Below, in pieces: positions 44,574 through 53,737 of a DNA stretch of 64,000 nucleotides. Numbering within the stretch: position 1 is the first letter of the stretch; each line of letters opens with the position of its first letter. Source of the stretch: an uncultured Campylobacter sp. (lineage in GTDB: Bacteria > Campylobacterota > Campylobacteria > Campylobacterales > Campylobacteraceae); contig NZ_CAUQKJ010000005.1 of NCBI RefSeq assembly GCF_963518785.1, positions 119,156-183,155 on the forward strand, written 5' to 3'. The notes below the pieces were generated by a model. It did no database searches and was not told the origin of the DNA. It saw only the letters and a list, made by a program, of their open reading frames with translations. Made by a program: the position numbers and the translations under genes.

Positions 44574-44795
44574 CTATTCGGTCACCGGAAGCGGCGGCAT
44601 ATCGGCGTTTATATCGACTTTAGGCTCGCTAGGCGCAATAGGTACGTCCTTCGGCACCTCGCTATCTACCGGCGGCTTTTGCAAGGCGTTCTTTTTCTCA
44701 TCGTCGCAGCCGCTCAAAGCAAGCACGCAGGCAAAGATCGCGCACGCGGCAAAAACGCGCACAAACCCCGTGTCAAATTTAAAGAAATTTCTCAT
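44574..44795 (-). CDS. Small lipoprotein, unknown function
   Basis: 73 residues from the ATG at 44795, six bases after AAAGGA; longer in-frame starts lie inside queD. The signal VRVFAACAIFACVLALSGC ends at lipobox LSGC. The mature part is short and Pro/Asp/Glu-rich (PPVDSEVPKDVPIAPSEPKV). Its A of ATG is shared with the queD stop. I do not recognise a family; it is likely a conserved small Campylobacter lipoprotein. Confidence 0.7.
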   Translation of the reverse strand: MRNFFKFDTGFVRVFAACAIFACVLALSGCDDEKKNALQKPPVDSEVPKDVPIAPSEPKVDINADMPPLPVTE

Positions 44796-45376
44796 CAGCA
44801 GTCCTTTGGATAGATGATTTTTTCGCCGCACAGAAGCTTTCGCCAAAGCTCCGGCTGCCTCCACTCCTCGCGCACAGCGGGCGAAAATTCTATCTCATCC
44901 AGCGCGATCTCGCCCATCTGCGCGTTGTAGGCGTCCTCGCGGAAGCACTGCGCATAGCCGGTGGTCGTTTCGTGCACGATGACGCTGTGAAGCTTTACTT
45001 CGCGCTCGCCGTTTTGCATCTGAGTTAGGCTCAAAAGTCGGTCAATTAGAACGAAAAAAATTCTACAAAACTGCTCCGCGCTCGGATTTAGCGGTATCTG
45101 CACCCAGCGCGCGCTGTGTTTTTTAAGATCCGCGATATAGCTGGCATCATCGCGCGCGTAGATCGTCGTGGCGTGATCGAAACTATCGATAAGCTCGCGG
45201 ATACCGAGCTTCATATAGCCAAAGTCGTAAACCATCCCCGCTTCATCCAAAAAATTTGAGCTAAGCAAAATTTCGCATCTGTAGGAGTGGCCGTGAATGC
45301 TCGTGCGGCACCGCTTCGAGCCGCACAGGCGCACGATGTGAGCGTTTTCAAATTCGTATAATTTCCTGATTATCAT
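44795..45376 (-). CDS. queD: QueD-type 6-carboxy-tetrahydropterin synthase
   Basis: 193 residues from the ATG at 45376, which forms an ATGA overlap with the queE stop. Zinc ligands are in FENAHIV and SIHGHSY; HETTTGY is the C-terminal active-site region. It makes 6-carboxy-tetrahydropterin for queuosine and is followed in the pathway by QueE, encoded by the gene just before it. Longer than E. coli QueD (121 residues) but similar to the Campylobacter form. Confidence 0.9.
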   Translation of the reverse strand: MIIRKLYEFENAHIVRLCGSKRCRTSIHGHSYRCEILLSSNFLDEAGMVYDFGYMKLGIRELIDSFDHATTIYARDDASYIADLKKHSARWVQIPLNPSAEQFCRIFFVLIDRLLSLTQMQNGEREVKLHSVIVHETTTGYAQCFREDAYNAQMGEIALDEIEFSPAVREEWRQPELWRKLLCGEKIIYPKDC

Positions 45377-46338
45377 ACCCCGTCCTTCTCGCCCCAAATT
45401 CTAATGTGCAGGCGATCGGAGTAATTATAGCCGTTTTTTAGGCAAAAATCCACGCAAAATTGCGCGCCGCTTTCCAGCTCGCGGCGATCTGCGCCGCGCG
45501 GCATGCAATAAACCTCGCTCTCGCACGCCGATAAAATTTCTCTGATCTCGGGCTGCGCGTCAAACTCGGGCGAGATGATGAACTTGTAAAAGCTATCTTT
45601 TGCGTTTTGTTTTAAGCTTCGCAGCGCGGCGAAGTTTAACCTGCGTTCGCGCGGCTCGGCGGAGTTTGAAAGCTTAGGCGAGACTGCAAAGACGCAGCTT
45701 TTGTAGGCGGGGAATTTTTCAAAATCCACGAAAATCGTACCGTTGGTTTCGAAGTGCACCGCGTGTCCGCGCGCAAGCAGCTCGCAGACGAACTCGTAAA
45801 ATAGCGCCTCTTTGTGATGTAACATCGGCTCGCCGCCGGTGATAACGACGATCGGCTTTTGATAAAGCTTAGCGCTCTGCGGCGAGACGGAGCTTTGCGG
45901 CTTTAAATTTAAAGAATTCTGCGCCGCGAAATTTAAAGAATTTTCGCTCGTTAAATTTAAAGATTTTTCTGCGTTACCGTTTGGACGGGGAGATGTTTGC
46001 GCGGCGGTGGAATTTAACGTATCGCTTTTAGAAAAAGACTCGGCGGCGCAAAAACCCGGCGCAGAGCATGCGGGTGCGAAACAGGACAGATCTGATAAAT
46101 TTGGAATTTTATTCAAAAGTTGCGTTAAATTTAAAATTTCTTCATGCTCGAAGTGGTTTGTAAAAACCGCGCGGATCGTATCGCAACCGCGCAAGATCTC
46201 GCCGGTCTTTGGCGAAATGCGCTCGCCGCCGAAGCCCTCACAGCGCAGATTGCAGCCCGCAAAGCGAAAGAAAAACGCGAGCCTGCCTGCATATTTGCCC
46301 TCGCCTTGGATACTTAAAAAGCTCTCAACAAGCCTCAT
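45373..46338 (-). CDS. queE: QueE-like radical SAM 7-carboxy-7-deazaguanine synthase, with insert
   Basis: 321 residues. LSIQGEGKYAGRLAFFFRF and VITGGEPMLH are QueE signatures. Cluster cysteines are spaced C-x3-C-x18-C (GCNLRCEGF ... RGCDT), unlike the plain CxxxCxxC of most radical SAM enzymes; Campylobacter enzymes share a similar layout. Residues about 80-157 (bases about 45868-46101) are a Ser/Asn/Ala-rich insert with SLNL/ENSLNF/QNSLNL words. It makes 7-carboxy-7-deazaguanine for queuosine. It overlaps moaA and queD by ATGA. Confidence 0.86.
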   Translation of the reverse strand: MRLVESFLSIQGEGKYAGRLAFFFRFAGCNLRCEGFGGERISPKTGEILRGCDTIRAVFTNHFEHEEILNLTQLLNKIPNLSDLSCFAPACSAPGFCAAESFSKSDTLNSTAAQTSPRPNGNAEKSLNLTSENSLNFAAQNSLNLKPQSSVSPQSAKLYQKPIVVITGGEPMLHHKEALFYEFVCELLARGHAVHFETNGTIFVDFEKFPAYKSCVFAVSPKLSNSAEPRERRLNFAALRSLKQNAKDSFYKFIISPEFDAQPEIREILSACESEVYCMPRGADRRELESGAQFCVDFCLKNGYNYSDRLHIRIWGEKDGV

Positions 46339-47300
46339 CCGCCCGTCTCGTAAAATGCGCGGCTTGAAATTTCATTCGAAGCGTCCGCTTGCCAGCGATT
46401 TTTTTCGGGCTTATTCGCTAAAATTTTAGCCAAAATTTCGGCGGCTGCAGCGATGTCGCCCTCTTTGACCGCCTTTTTGATACTTAGCGCGTCCTCGAAG
46501 TAAAGACATGGGATCAAAAGCCCCTCGGCACTTAATCTGATGCGATTGCAGCTCTCACAAAAATCGTGCTTGTGCGGATCAATGATGCCGAAGGTGTAGC
46601 CGTCTCCAAGCGCATAAAGCGACGCGGGCGAGCTTTGCGATTTCGGCAGAGCGGTAAAGATAAATTTACGCCTTAAAATATCTAAAATTTCGTTTGATTT
46701 TAAGCCTGTAAGATCGCCGGCATGGGTATTTTCCATAAATTCTATGAAGCGGATCTGACAATCCTTCTCGCGGGCAAATTCCAGCAAATAGATCAGCTCG
46801 TCGTCGTTGATCCCCTTTAGCGCTACGGTATTTAGCTTGACCTTTAGTCCCGCTTCAAGTGCGGCGTCAAGGCCTTCTAAGACGTTATAAAGCACGCCTC
46901 GCTGAGCTATAAATTTAGCCCGCTCCGGACGCAGCGAGTCAAGCGACATATTGATGCGTTTTAGCCCCGCGTTTTTCAAGGCGCGCGCGTAGTTTTTGAG
47001 ATAATATCCGTTGGTAGTAAGCGCAAGATCGATGTCCGGAGCATAATCCGCAATCATCTTTATAAAATCTTCGATCCCTTTTCGCACCAGCGGTTCGCCG
47101 CCGGTTATACGGATCTTTTTTACGCCGCCGTCGATCGCGACCTTGACGAATAAAAACATCTCCTCAAAGCTTAAAATATTCTCTCGCGGCACCCAGTTAA
47201 ACGGCGTGCTCGGCATGCAATATCTGCATCTGAAATTACACCGCTGCGTAACCGAAATGCGCAAATAATCGATCGTTCGTCCAAATTTATCAATTAGCAT
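46335..47300 (-). CDS. moaA: GTP 3',8-cyclase MoaA
   Basis: 321 residues from the ATG at 47300, after AAGG; the longer in-frame start lies before the ribosome site. The N-terminal cluster is QRCNFRCRYCMP; GGEPLVRKGI is the SAM motif; the second cluster is in CESCNRIRLSAEGLLIPCLY; the C-terminal GG is present (ETGG). It starts molybdopterin synthesis, in keeping with the mod locus in the window. It heads moaA-queE-queD-lipoprotein. Confidence 0.95.
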   Translation of the reverse strand: MLIDKFGRTIDYLRISVTQRCNFRCRYCMPSTPFNWVPRENILSFEEMFLFVKVAIDGGVKKIRITGGEPLVRKGIEDFIKMIADYAPDIDLALTTNGYYLKNYARALKNAGLKRINMSLDSLRPERAKFIAQRGVLYNVLEGLDAALEAGLKVKLNTVALKGINDDELIYLLEFAREKDCQIRFIEFMENTHAGDLTGLKSNEILDILRRKFIFTALPKSQSSPASLYALGDGYTFGIIDPHKHDFCESCNRIRLSAEGLLIPCLYFEDALSIKKAVKEGDIAAAAEILAKILANKPEKNRWQADASNEISSRAFYETGG

Positions 47301-47327
47301 ATTTTGCCTTAATATCAATTTGCGGTG

Positions 47328-47333
47328 ATTATA
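47328..47333 (-). promoter_or_regulatory. -10 box of moaA operon
   Basis: TATAAT on the minus strand within TTTTATATAATCACC, 28 bases before the moaA ATG. Confidence 0.65.
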
Positions 47334-47380
47334 TAAAAAACAAAGCGATTTTGCAAAATTTTATTTTTATATTGCTCCGG

Positions 47381-47740
47381 CTATTTTCTTACCGAGCCGA
47401 TGAGCTCTTTAAGCTGATCCAGAAGCGGTCTGATCTGCTTTTCTACCCGCTCGTCGATCATCGTAGGCACTACATCTAGTCTCTGCTCTATTGTCTCGTC
47501 GATTACGTCTGCAATCGCGTTTATATCGATATTGGGAGCGACTTTACCGCCCGAATCGATCATCTCTTTTAGCTCCTCGACCTTCTTTTTAAGCAGATAG
47601 TTTTCCTGCATAGCATCGGTCAATACCTGATCAAATCGCTCGAATTTTTTATCCGCTTGCTTATCCTTAAAATATATGACGAAAAACATCAAAAATATAA
47701 CGACGCAAAGTCCTAAAATGATGATAGTGTTAAGATCCAT
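47381..47740 (-). CDS. Single-span membrane protein with coiled coil, unknown
   Basis: 119 residues. One membrane helix (about 5-24, TIIILGLCVVIFLMFFVIYF) is followed by a charged coiled coil (about 30-60, FERFDQVLTDAMQENYLL) and an acidic-basic helical tail. A cytoplasmic tail anchored to the inner membrane is likely. I do not recognise the family. It lies 10 bases after the mqnP stop on the same strand. Confidence 0.7.
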   Translation of the reverse strand: MDLNTIIILGLCVVIFLMFFVIYFKDKQADKKFERFDQVLTDAMQENYLLKKKVEELKEMIDSGGKVAPNIDINAIADVIDETIEQRLDVVPTMIDERVEKQIRPLLDQLKELIGSVRK

Positions 47741-47750
47741 AGGGGGTTCC

Positions 47751-48620
47751 TTAAAATAAATTTACAAAAATAAAAGCGAAAAACGCAATGCCCAAGTAGC
47801 CGTTAAGCGTAAAAAACGCGCGATCGATCTTGCTAAAATCGTTACGCACGATCCTATGCTCGAAGTACAAAATCGTCGCGCACGCAGCCACGCCAAGATA
47901 GGCAAAAAAGCCTAAATTTGCCGCCGCGCAAAACAACAGCCAAAAAAGCACCGCCACGGCGTGAAAAATTTTGGAGATAAACATCGACGCTTCCTTGCCG
48001 TAAAGCGCAGGGATGCTGTAAAGCCCTGCCGTGCGGTCAAATTCCATATCTTGAAGCGAATACAGCACATCAAAGCCGCCCACCCAAAATACTACCCCGA
48101 GGCATAGCAGCGCCGACCATAGCGGAATTGTGCCGCTAACGGCGATCGCTCCGGCAATCGGCGCAAGTCCCAAGCAAAAGCCGAGCATCAAATGCGCGGT
48201 CTCGCTAAAGCGCTTAAAATACGAATACCCGCCCAATGCCGCTAAAATCGGCACTGAAAGCTTAAGCGCCAAAGGATTTATAAACGCCGAAACCGCTATG
48301 AAAACTACCGCGTTCGCGATTATGAAAAGCAGCAAATTCCCGCGCCCGATCCGTCCGTCCACGCTAGGACGTGAAGCACAGCGCGGATTGGTGCGGTCGA
48401 TGTCCTCGTCCAAGTAGCGATTTAGCGCCATTGCGAAGCTTCTCGCGCTTACCGCGCATAAAATTCCCAAAAAAAGCAACTTCCAGCCGAACCACACCGA
48501 GCCGCTTTGCAGCTTGCTCGCGGTAATCATCGCCGTAAAGATAAACGGTAGCGCGAAAACCGAGTGTTTAAAAACTATTAATTCGTTGATGTCGGATAAA
48601 ATTTCTTTAAATTTAGCCAT
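47751..48620 (-). CDS. mqnP: UbiA-family prenyltransferase (MqnP-like)
   Basis: 289 residues from the ATG at 48620, after AAGGGG; longer in-frame starts upstream lack a signal. Two aspartate-rich motifs typical of UbiA enzymes, NRYLDEDIDRTNPRC and YSLQDMEFDRTAGL, lie between about eight membrane helices. Campylobacter makes menaquinone by the futalosine route, in which this enzyme is MqnP; identity as MqnP and not UbiA is inferred from that. It supplies quinone for the Nuo complex. Confidence 0.85.
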   Translation of the reverse strand: MAKFKEILSDINELIVFKHSVFALPFIFTAMITASKLQSGSVWFGWKLLFLGILCAVSARSFAMALNRYLDEDIDRTNPRCASRPSVDGRIGRGNLLLFIIANAVVFIAVSAFINPLALKLSVPILAALGGYSYFKRFSETAHLMLGFCLGLAPIAGAIAVSGTIPLWSALLCLGVVFWVGGFDVLYSLQDMEFDRTAGLYSIPALYGKEASMFISKIFHAVAVLFWLLFCAAANLGFFAYLGVAACATILYFEHRIVRNDFSKIDRAFFTLNGYLGIAFFAFIFVNLF

Positions 48621-48642
48621 TTCGCCCCTTATTTTGGGCACT

Positions 48643-48648
48643 ATTGTA
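48643..48648 (-). promoter_or_regulatory. -10 box of mqnP
   Basis: GATACAATAG with TACAAT on the minus strand, preceded by a T-rich run, 23-28 bases before the mqnP start. Confidence 0.55.
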
Positions 48649-48680
48649 TCAAAAAAAAGTAAGAATAGCTCTAAATTTGA

Positions 48681-48686
48681 TATAAT
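48681..48686 (+). promoter_or_regulatory. -10 box of miaA
   Basis: TTTGATATAATTTG with TATAAT at 48681-48686, 31 bases before the TTG at 48717, divergent from the mqnP promoter. Confidence 0.6.
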
Positions 48687-48716
48687 TTGAACGAAAAATT
48701 TACGAAAGGAAACGCC

Positions 48717-49622
48717 TTGAGCCAAAATCAAAACTCGCACGCAAGCCCGCAGATCGCGATCATCGGCACCACCGCAAGCGGCAAAAGCGATCTTGCGCTA
48801 AGCATAGCGCGCGAAATGGACGCCGTGATTTTGAGCCTCGATTCGCTCTGCATTTACCGGCAAATCGACATCGCAAGCGCCAAGCCAAGCGAGGAGCAAC
48901 TGCGCGAGATCAGGCACTTCGGCGTAAATTTAATCTATCCAAACGAGTACTTTAGCGTCGGCGAGTTTATCAAAGAATACGCAGCCGCGCGGGCTTTTGC
49001 AGGGCGTAGCGGCGTGCCTTTGATAATCACGGGGGGTAGCGGGTTTTATCTCAAAGCTATGCTAAGCGGGCTGGCGCCGAAGGTTCCAGATTTTAAAAGC
49101 GAAATTTCAAACGATGAAATTTACGCTCTAGCGCAGCAGATCGATCCGGAATTTGCCGCAAAGCTTAGCGCGGCGGACAGTTTTCGTTTAAAAAAATGGC
49201 TAAGCATCTATAAATTTTGCGGCGAGGCGCCAAGTAAATTTCTGCGCGAAAACACCGCCCCGCCCGTCATTTCGGATATTAAAATTTTTGAGATCGACGC
49301 GCCTAAGCAGTGGCTTGCGCAGCGTATCGAGGCGCGCACGAAAGCGATGTTTGAGCGCGGGCTTTTAGAGGAGGCGGAGTTTTTATTCGCCCGCTACGGT
49401 GCGGAGTGCAGGGCGCTAGGCTGCATCGGACTAAAGGAGTGCGGGCAGCTTTTGCGCGGGCAGATCTCGCGGGCGCAGTGCGAGCAGCTCGTAAGCCTGC
49501 ACACGGTACAGCTTGCAAAGCGCCAGCGCACCTTCAACCGCTCGCAGTTCGCGGATAAAATTTCGGCACCGCCGCAAGAGCTGGAGCGTGAAATTTTAAA
49601 GCTCCTTCGCTGCAAGATTTGA
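48717..49622 (+). CDS. miaA: tRNA dimethylallyltransferase
   Basis: 301 residues from TTG at 48717, six bases after GAAAGGA; the upstream in-frame ATG-like start precedes this site. P-loop GTTASGKSDLA, catalytic Asp in LSLDSLCIYRQ and PLIITGGSGFYLKAML are the MiaA motifs. It adds the isopentenyl group to A37 of tRNAs reading U-initial codons. Divergent from mqnP, promoter at 48681. Confidence 0.94.
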   Translation: MSQNQNSHASPQIAIIGTTASGKSDLALSIAREMDAVILSLDSLCIYRQIDIASAKPSEEQLREIRHFGVNLIYPNEYFSVGEFIKEYAAARAFAGRSGVPLIITGGSGFYLKAMLSGLAPKVPDFKSEISNDEIYALAQQIDPEFAAKLSAADSFRLKKWLSIYKFCGEAPSKFLRENTAPPVISDIKIFEIDAPKQWLAQRIEARTKAMFERGLLEEAEFLFARYGAECRALGCIGLKECGQLLRGQISRAQCEQLVSLHTVQLAKRQRTFNRSQFADKISAPPQELEREILKLLRCKI

Positions 49623-49769
49623 AATCGAAATTTATCAAAATTTGTGCGTTTGCTAAAAAACAACGGAGCAAGGGAGTAAAATTTAGATTTAATTTACCGC
49701 GCTGAATCGCGTCTTTAAAATTTTGCGGGTCGCGCCAAGGTCTCGTGCGGCGCGGAATTTCGATTAAAT

Positions 49770-50372
49770 TTAATCGCCTTCGCAAATATCAAAGCTAAAT
49801 TTATCGTTGTCAAGCCTACTGAAATTTTGATTTTCCGCGCCTGCATTGCGCCTGAAAATAAAGGCGTAACCGTATTTCTCGGGGTACTGCGAGCTGTTTT
49901 TTAGCCCAACGACGCAAAGCTCGTAAGTGCCGCTTTGTAAGCCGAGCTTGAGCGTGGAATTAAATTTTCGTATCTTGCCCGCAGCGCCGCTTTGGCACTC
50001 ATAGCCTAGCTCGAGTTCGCCGCTTTTTAGCTTATCGAAACGATACTGCAAAGCATCGAAGCTCGCTAGGATCGCGGAGTCGCTTTGCGGGGCGAAATAC
50101 AGCCTATCGCGCTTGAAAGCTACTTCGTAGCCCGCAGACGGCGCAAACTCCTCGTCAATGCAAACGAAGATCTCATAGCTGTGCACCGTAAGCGGGTAGA
50201 AGGGTAAAGCTTTAGCGCCCTTTACGGCGTCATAAAACAGCTGTTTGTGCGCGTCCCAGTAGCTTAGAAGCTTTTTTGCTCTGCATTTTCGCTCCTTTAA
50301 AAACTCACTCAAATCGCGCGGCTCAAGCAGCGCAAAACCGTAGCCGTCAGCACTTAGCTCGCCCAAAAACAT
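49770..50372 (-). CDS. Protein of unknown function downstream of nuoN
   Basis: 200 residues from the ATG at 50372, after AAGGAGAG; an earlier in-frame ATG precedes this site. No signal peptide or membrane helix. The sequence is rich in aromatic residues and beta-like (GYEVAFKRDRLYFAPQSDS, YELCVVGLKNSS), suggesting a compact soluble domain. It follows nuoN by 54 bases on the same strand, so it may be the last gene of the operon. I do not recognise the family. Confidence 0.65.
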   Translation of the reverse strand: MFLGELSADGYGFALLEPRDLSEFLKERKCRAKKLLSYWDAHKQLFYDAVKGAKALPFYPLTVHSYEIFVCIDEEFAPSAGYEVAFKRDRLYFAPQSDSAILASFDALQYRFDKLKSGELELGYECQSGAAGKIRKFNSTLKLGLQSGTYELCVVGLKNSSQYPEKYGYAFIFRRNAGAENQNFSRLDNDKFSFDICEGD

Positions 50373-50426
50373 ATCTCTCCTTGTTGGCAAAGCGCGATAG
50401 GTTCAGCTCGCGCTTAAAATTTTAGC

Positions 50427-52211
50427 TCAATACCCGCTTAAAAAGACGAAATTATTTACCGCGCCGGTTAGGAATTTGACTAAAAACGGCGCCAGCACGC
50501 ATGCCACGCTAGCTAGCACGACGGCAAATTTTATCTGCACCGAGACCGCGCTCAGCGAGCCGTCAAGCTCCGCGTCCTTTCGCGGCTCGTGCAAAAACAT
50601 ACGCACGATGAGGCGCAGGTAGTAATACAGCGCGAGGGCGCTATTTACCGCCATAATGACGGCGAGGGCGAAGTAGCCCGAATTGACCGCCGCGCTTAGC
50701 AGATACATCTTGCCCCAAAACACGCTAAACGGCGGAATGCCCGCAAGCGAGAGCATAAAGATCGCCGCGCATAGCGCAAAAAGCGGATGGGTGCGGATCA
50801 GCCCGTCAAATTTCTCAAACGGATGCTCGAAGCGAGCCGCGAACTTGGAGCTTTGTTCGCAAATTTCGGCGCCTAGCTCGCAAGTTTCAGTGCCGAAAGG
50901 GATCGCTTCCGCGCCAGACTCGCTCTCTTTAAAATTTTGCTCGTTTTCTTTGGAATTTTGCTCGTTTTCTTTAGAACTCCGCTCGCCGCAAGCTAAATTT
51001 TGTCCGTTCGCGCTCAAATTTAACTCGCCGGCAGAGCTCGGCTCGTGATTTTGCGAAAAAGAAAGCTTTGCGTTTGAGATAAAATTTCCCTCATCCTCGC
51101 CGTTTGCATTTAAATTTAAAGGGACGCTTCGGGTTTTAAATTTTAAATTTAACGAACGCACGCGCCTTTGCCGTACGCACCAGATGAACGCAAACGCCCC
51201 GAGGTTCGCCACGGCGTATAGGATCCAGTAGGTGAAAAGCGCCGCATTTGCCTGCGTCGAGCCGATCACGATCGCGCAGAGTACGAAGCCAGCGTGCGAA
51301 ACGGAGCTGAAGGCTAACATCCGCTTGACGTCGCGCTGCACGAGCGCCATGAGGTTTGCTAAGCTCATCGTAAGCACCGCTACGGCGTAGAGCACGATGT
51401 TTAGCCACTGCACGCCGATACTTCCCAGCGCTTCAAACAGCCTGATCGCTACGACAAAGCCCGCGATTTTGGGCACTATGGACATAAAGCCCGCCATATC
51501 CGAGCTCGCGCCCTCGTAAACGTCGGGCGTCCAGGTGTGAAACGGGATCAGCGAGAGCTTAAATCCTATCGAGACGATCATAAATGAGCAGGCGGCGAAA
51601 AGTAGGACGCTGGTTTGTAAATTTGAACTCTTAGCGATCTGCGCGATGTTTGAAATTTCCATAGAGCCGGTCGATAGAAAAAACATCGCCGCGCCGAATG
51701 CGAAAAACCCGGATCCCAGTGCGCCCATTATGAAGTATTTTAGCGCCGCTTCGACTGATCTGGCGCGATTATGCAGCGCGATTAGCGTATAAAGCGCCAG
51801 CGAGCCCGTCTCAAGCCCCACGAGGACCATCATTAAATTTTCGCTCGCGACCATAAACTCATACCCCACGAGCACGAATAAAAACAGCACGAAAAACTCC
51901 GCCGTGTGGTACTCGTGCGCGCTTCTTGTACCCAAAGACAAAAAGATGAAAAATATCGAACCTGCGAGCATAATAAGCATCGATAGCGTCGCGATTCCGT
52001 CCACCAGCATCACGTCAAAAAGCCCGCGTATGCCGCTGTTGTATCCAAAAACGAGCCCGAAGCCGAGAGCTAGCGCCAGTATCGTGATGACGGCGTAAAA
52101 TTTATACGATAGCGTGCGCGCAAAAAGCAAAACCGCGAGCATCAGCAGGGCAAATCCTCCGAGTATCGCCATAGGCGCGATCGAGGCTAAATTTAAAAGA
52201 TTATTTTGCAT
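50427..52211 (-). CDS. nuoN: NADH-quinone oxidoreductase subunit N, with low-complexity insert
   Basis: 594 residues with about 14 membrane helices; the antiporter-like core includes GLETGSLALYTLIAL and FKLSLIPFHTWTPDVYEGA, and AGIPPFSVFWGKMYLL is the late broken-helix region. It forms part of the proton-pumping arm. Residues about 350-465 (bases about 50815-51165) form a polar insert between two late helices, with repeated NEQNSKENEQN. Without it the length is about 480, normal for the family. It overlaps nuoM by 11 bases. Confidence 0.9.
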   Translation of the reverse strand: MQNNLLNLASIAPMAILGGFALLMLAVLLFARTLSYKFYAVITILALALGFGLVFGYNSGIRGLFDVMLVDGIATLSMLIMLAGSIFFIFLSLGTRSAHEYHTAEFFVLFLFVLVGYEFMVASENLMMVLVGLETGSLALYTLIALHNRARSVEAALKYFIMGALGSGFFAFGAAMFFLSTGSMEISNIAQIAKSSNLQTSVLLFAACSFMIVSIGFKLSLIPFHTWTPDVYEGASSDMAGFMSIVPKIAGFVVAIRLFEALGSIGVQWLNIVLYAVAVLTMSLANLMALVQRDVKRMLAFSSVSHAGFVLCAIVIGSTQANAALFTYWILYAVANLGAFAFIWCVRQRRVRSLNLKFKTRSVPLNLNANGEDEGNFISNAKLSFSQNHEPSSAGELNLSANGQNLACGERSSKENEQNSKENEQNFKESESGAEAIPFGTETCELGAEICEQSSKFAARFEHPFEKFDGLIRTHPLFALCAAIFMLSLAGIPPFSVFWGKMYLLSAAVNSGYFALAVIMAVNSALALYYYLRLIVRMFLHEPRKDAELDGSLSAVSVQIKFAVVLASVACVLAPFLVKFLTGAVNNFVFLSGY

Positions 52212-53730
52212 CGCTTCTTACCTTAAAATTTGCTTTTTCCATATAGGCGCGGGTCGCGGTTTGAGAGGCTTTGTTAAACATCAACTCAAGGCTCTGCGTC
52301 ACGCTAGGCTCGATGCTCTTTAACATCAGATTCGGCGCAACGCCCAGCGCCACTACTAGCGTGCAGATCGGGACAATAGAGCAAAGCTCGGTTCTGTTTA
52401 GATCGCTTAGCTTCTTATTCTCCTCATGCACGAGCGCGCCGAAGAAGGTCTTTTTATAAAGATTCATCGAATAGATCGCGCCCATTATGATGCCGAGCCC
52501 GCCCAAAAGCGCATAGCTAAAACTGATTTTAAAAATCCCCGCAAGGCTTAGGAATTCTCCCACGAAGCCGATCGTAAGCGGAAGGCCTATCGAGCCTAGC
52601 AGCACGACGCAAAAGCAAAACGCATAAAGCGGCATCACCCGCGCAAGCCCGCCAAATTCGCTAAAAAGCTTCGTGTGCCTGCGGTCGTATAAAAAGCCTA
52701 CGAGCATAAAAAGCCCGCCGCTTACGATGCCGTGGCTGATCATCAAAAATACCGCGCCGCTCACCCCCTCCGCGCTCATTGAAAAAATTCCTAGCATTAT
52801 GACGCCCATATGCGCGATCGAGCTATACGCGATAACCTGTTTGATGTCCTTTTGCGCAAAGGCGATGAAACTCGCGTAGATGATCATAACGATCGCTACG
52901 GCGCACATCATCCCGCTAAAATGCACGCTCGCGTCCGGAAACATCGGCAGCGAAAATCGCACGAAGCCGTAGGTACCCATCTTAAGAAGCACCGCGGCAA
53001 GCAGAACCGAGCCTATCGTAGGGGCCTGCCCGTGCGCGTACGGAAGCCAGGTATGAAAAGGAAAGCAAGGCGTCTTGATCGCAAAAGCGACCGAAAATGC
53101 CAGAAATAGAGGAATTTGCGTGCTAAGCGGTAGCGACAAGCTCTGCCAGTCTAGGATATTAAAGCTGTACTCGCCCGTAGCCTCGTGATAGAAATAGCTC
53201 ATCGCTACGAGCCCTACGAGTAGAAACATCGAACCTAGAAAGGTATAGATGAAAAATTTCACCGCGGCGTAAATTCTCTTGCCGCTGCCCCACGCGCCGA
53301 TGATATAGAGCATCGGAATAAGCGAAAGCTCCCAAAAGATGTAAAAAAGTATCGCATCCAGCGCCACGAAAACGCCCACCATCGTCATCTCTAAAAACAA
53401 AATGCAGATGATTAAATTTTTCGCGCGCTCTTTGATACTTAGACTAAGCAGCGCCAAAAATGTAACCAGCGTGCTTAGGATCACTAAAAACAGCGAAATT
53501 CCGTCCACGCCGATGAAGTAGTTGATGCCGTATTCGCTTATGAAAGGGTGCAGCACGCTAAACGCGATGCCGTCCACCGGCTCGTAGAGTATCCACAAAA
53601 CAAGCGAGAGCACGAACTCTATAAAGCTCATCGTAACGGCGTAGGTCTTAATGCTCGCTTCGTCGATCAAAAAGCCTAAAACCGCAGCTACCGCCGGAAA
53701 AAATATAACCAAACTTAAAAAGTATTCCAT
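52201..53730 (-). CDS. nuoM: NADH-quinone oxidoreductase subunit M
   Basis: 509 residues from the ATG at 53730 (MEYFLSLVIFF), preceded by GAGGT; an in-frame ATG-like start at 53748 lies inside nuoL. Membrane proton-channel subunit with EMTMVGVFVALDAILFYIFWE (split), FHTWLPYAHGQAPTIGSVL and the key Lys/Glu residues of antiporter-like subunits. Standard length, no insert. Confidence 0.95.
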   Translation of the reverse strand: MEYFLSLVIFFPAVAAVLGFLIDEASIKTYAVTMSFIEFVLSLVLWILYEPVDGIAFSVLHPFISEYGINYFIGVDGISLFLVILSTLVTFLALLSLSIKERAKNLIICILFLEMTMVGVFVALDAILFYIFWELSLIPMLYIIGAWGSGKRIYAAVKFFIYTFLGSMFLLVGLVAMSYFYHEATGEYSFNILDWQSLSLPLSTQIPLFLAFSVAFAIKTPCFPFHTWLPYAHGQAPTIGSVLLAAVLLKMGTYGFVRFSLPMFPDASVHFSGMMCAVAIVMIIYASFIAFAQKDIKQVIAYSSIAHMGVIMLGIFSMSAEGVSGAVFLMISHGIVSGGLFMLVGFLYDRRHTKLFSEFGGLARVMPLYAFCFCVVLLGSIGLPLTIGFVGEFLSLAGIFKISFSYALLGGLGIIMGAIYSMNLYKKTFFGALVHEENKKLSDLNRTELCSIVPICTLVVALGVAPNLMLKSIEPSVTQSLELMFNKASQTATRAYMEKANFKVRSDAK

Positions 53731-53737
53731 GCCCACC

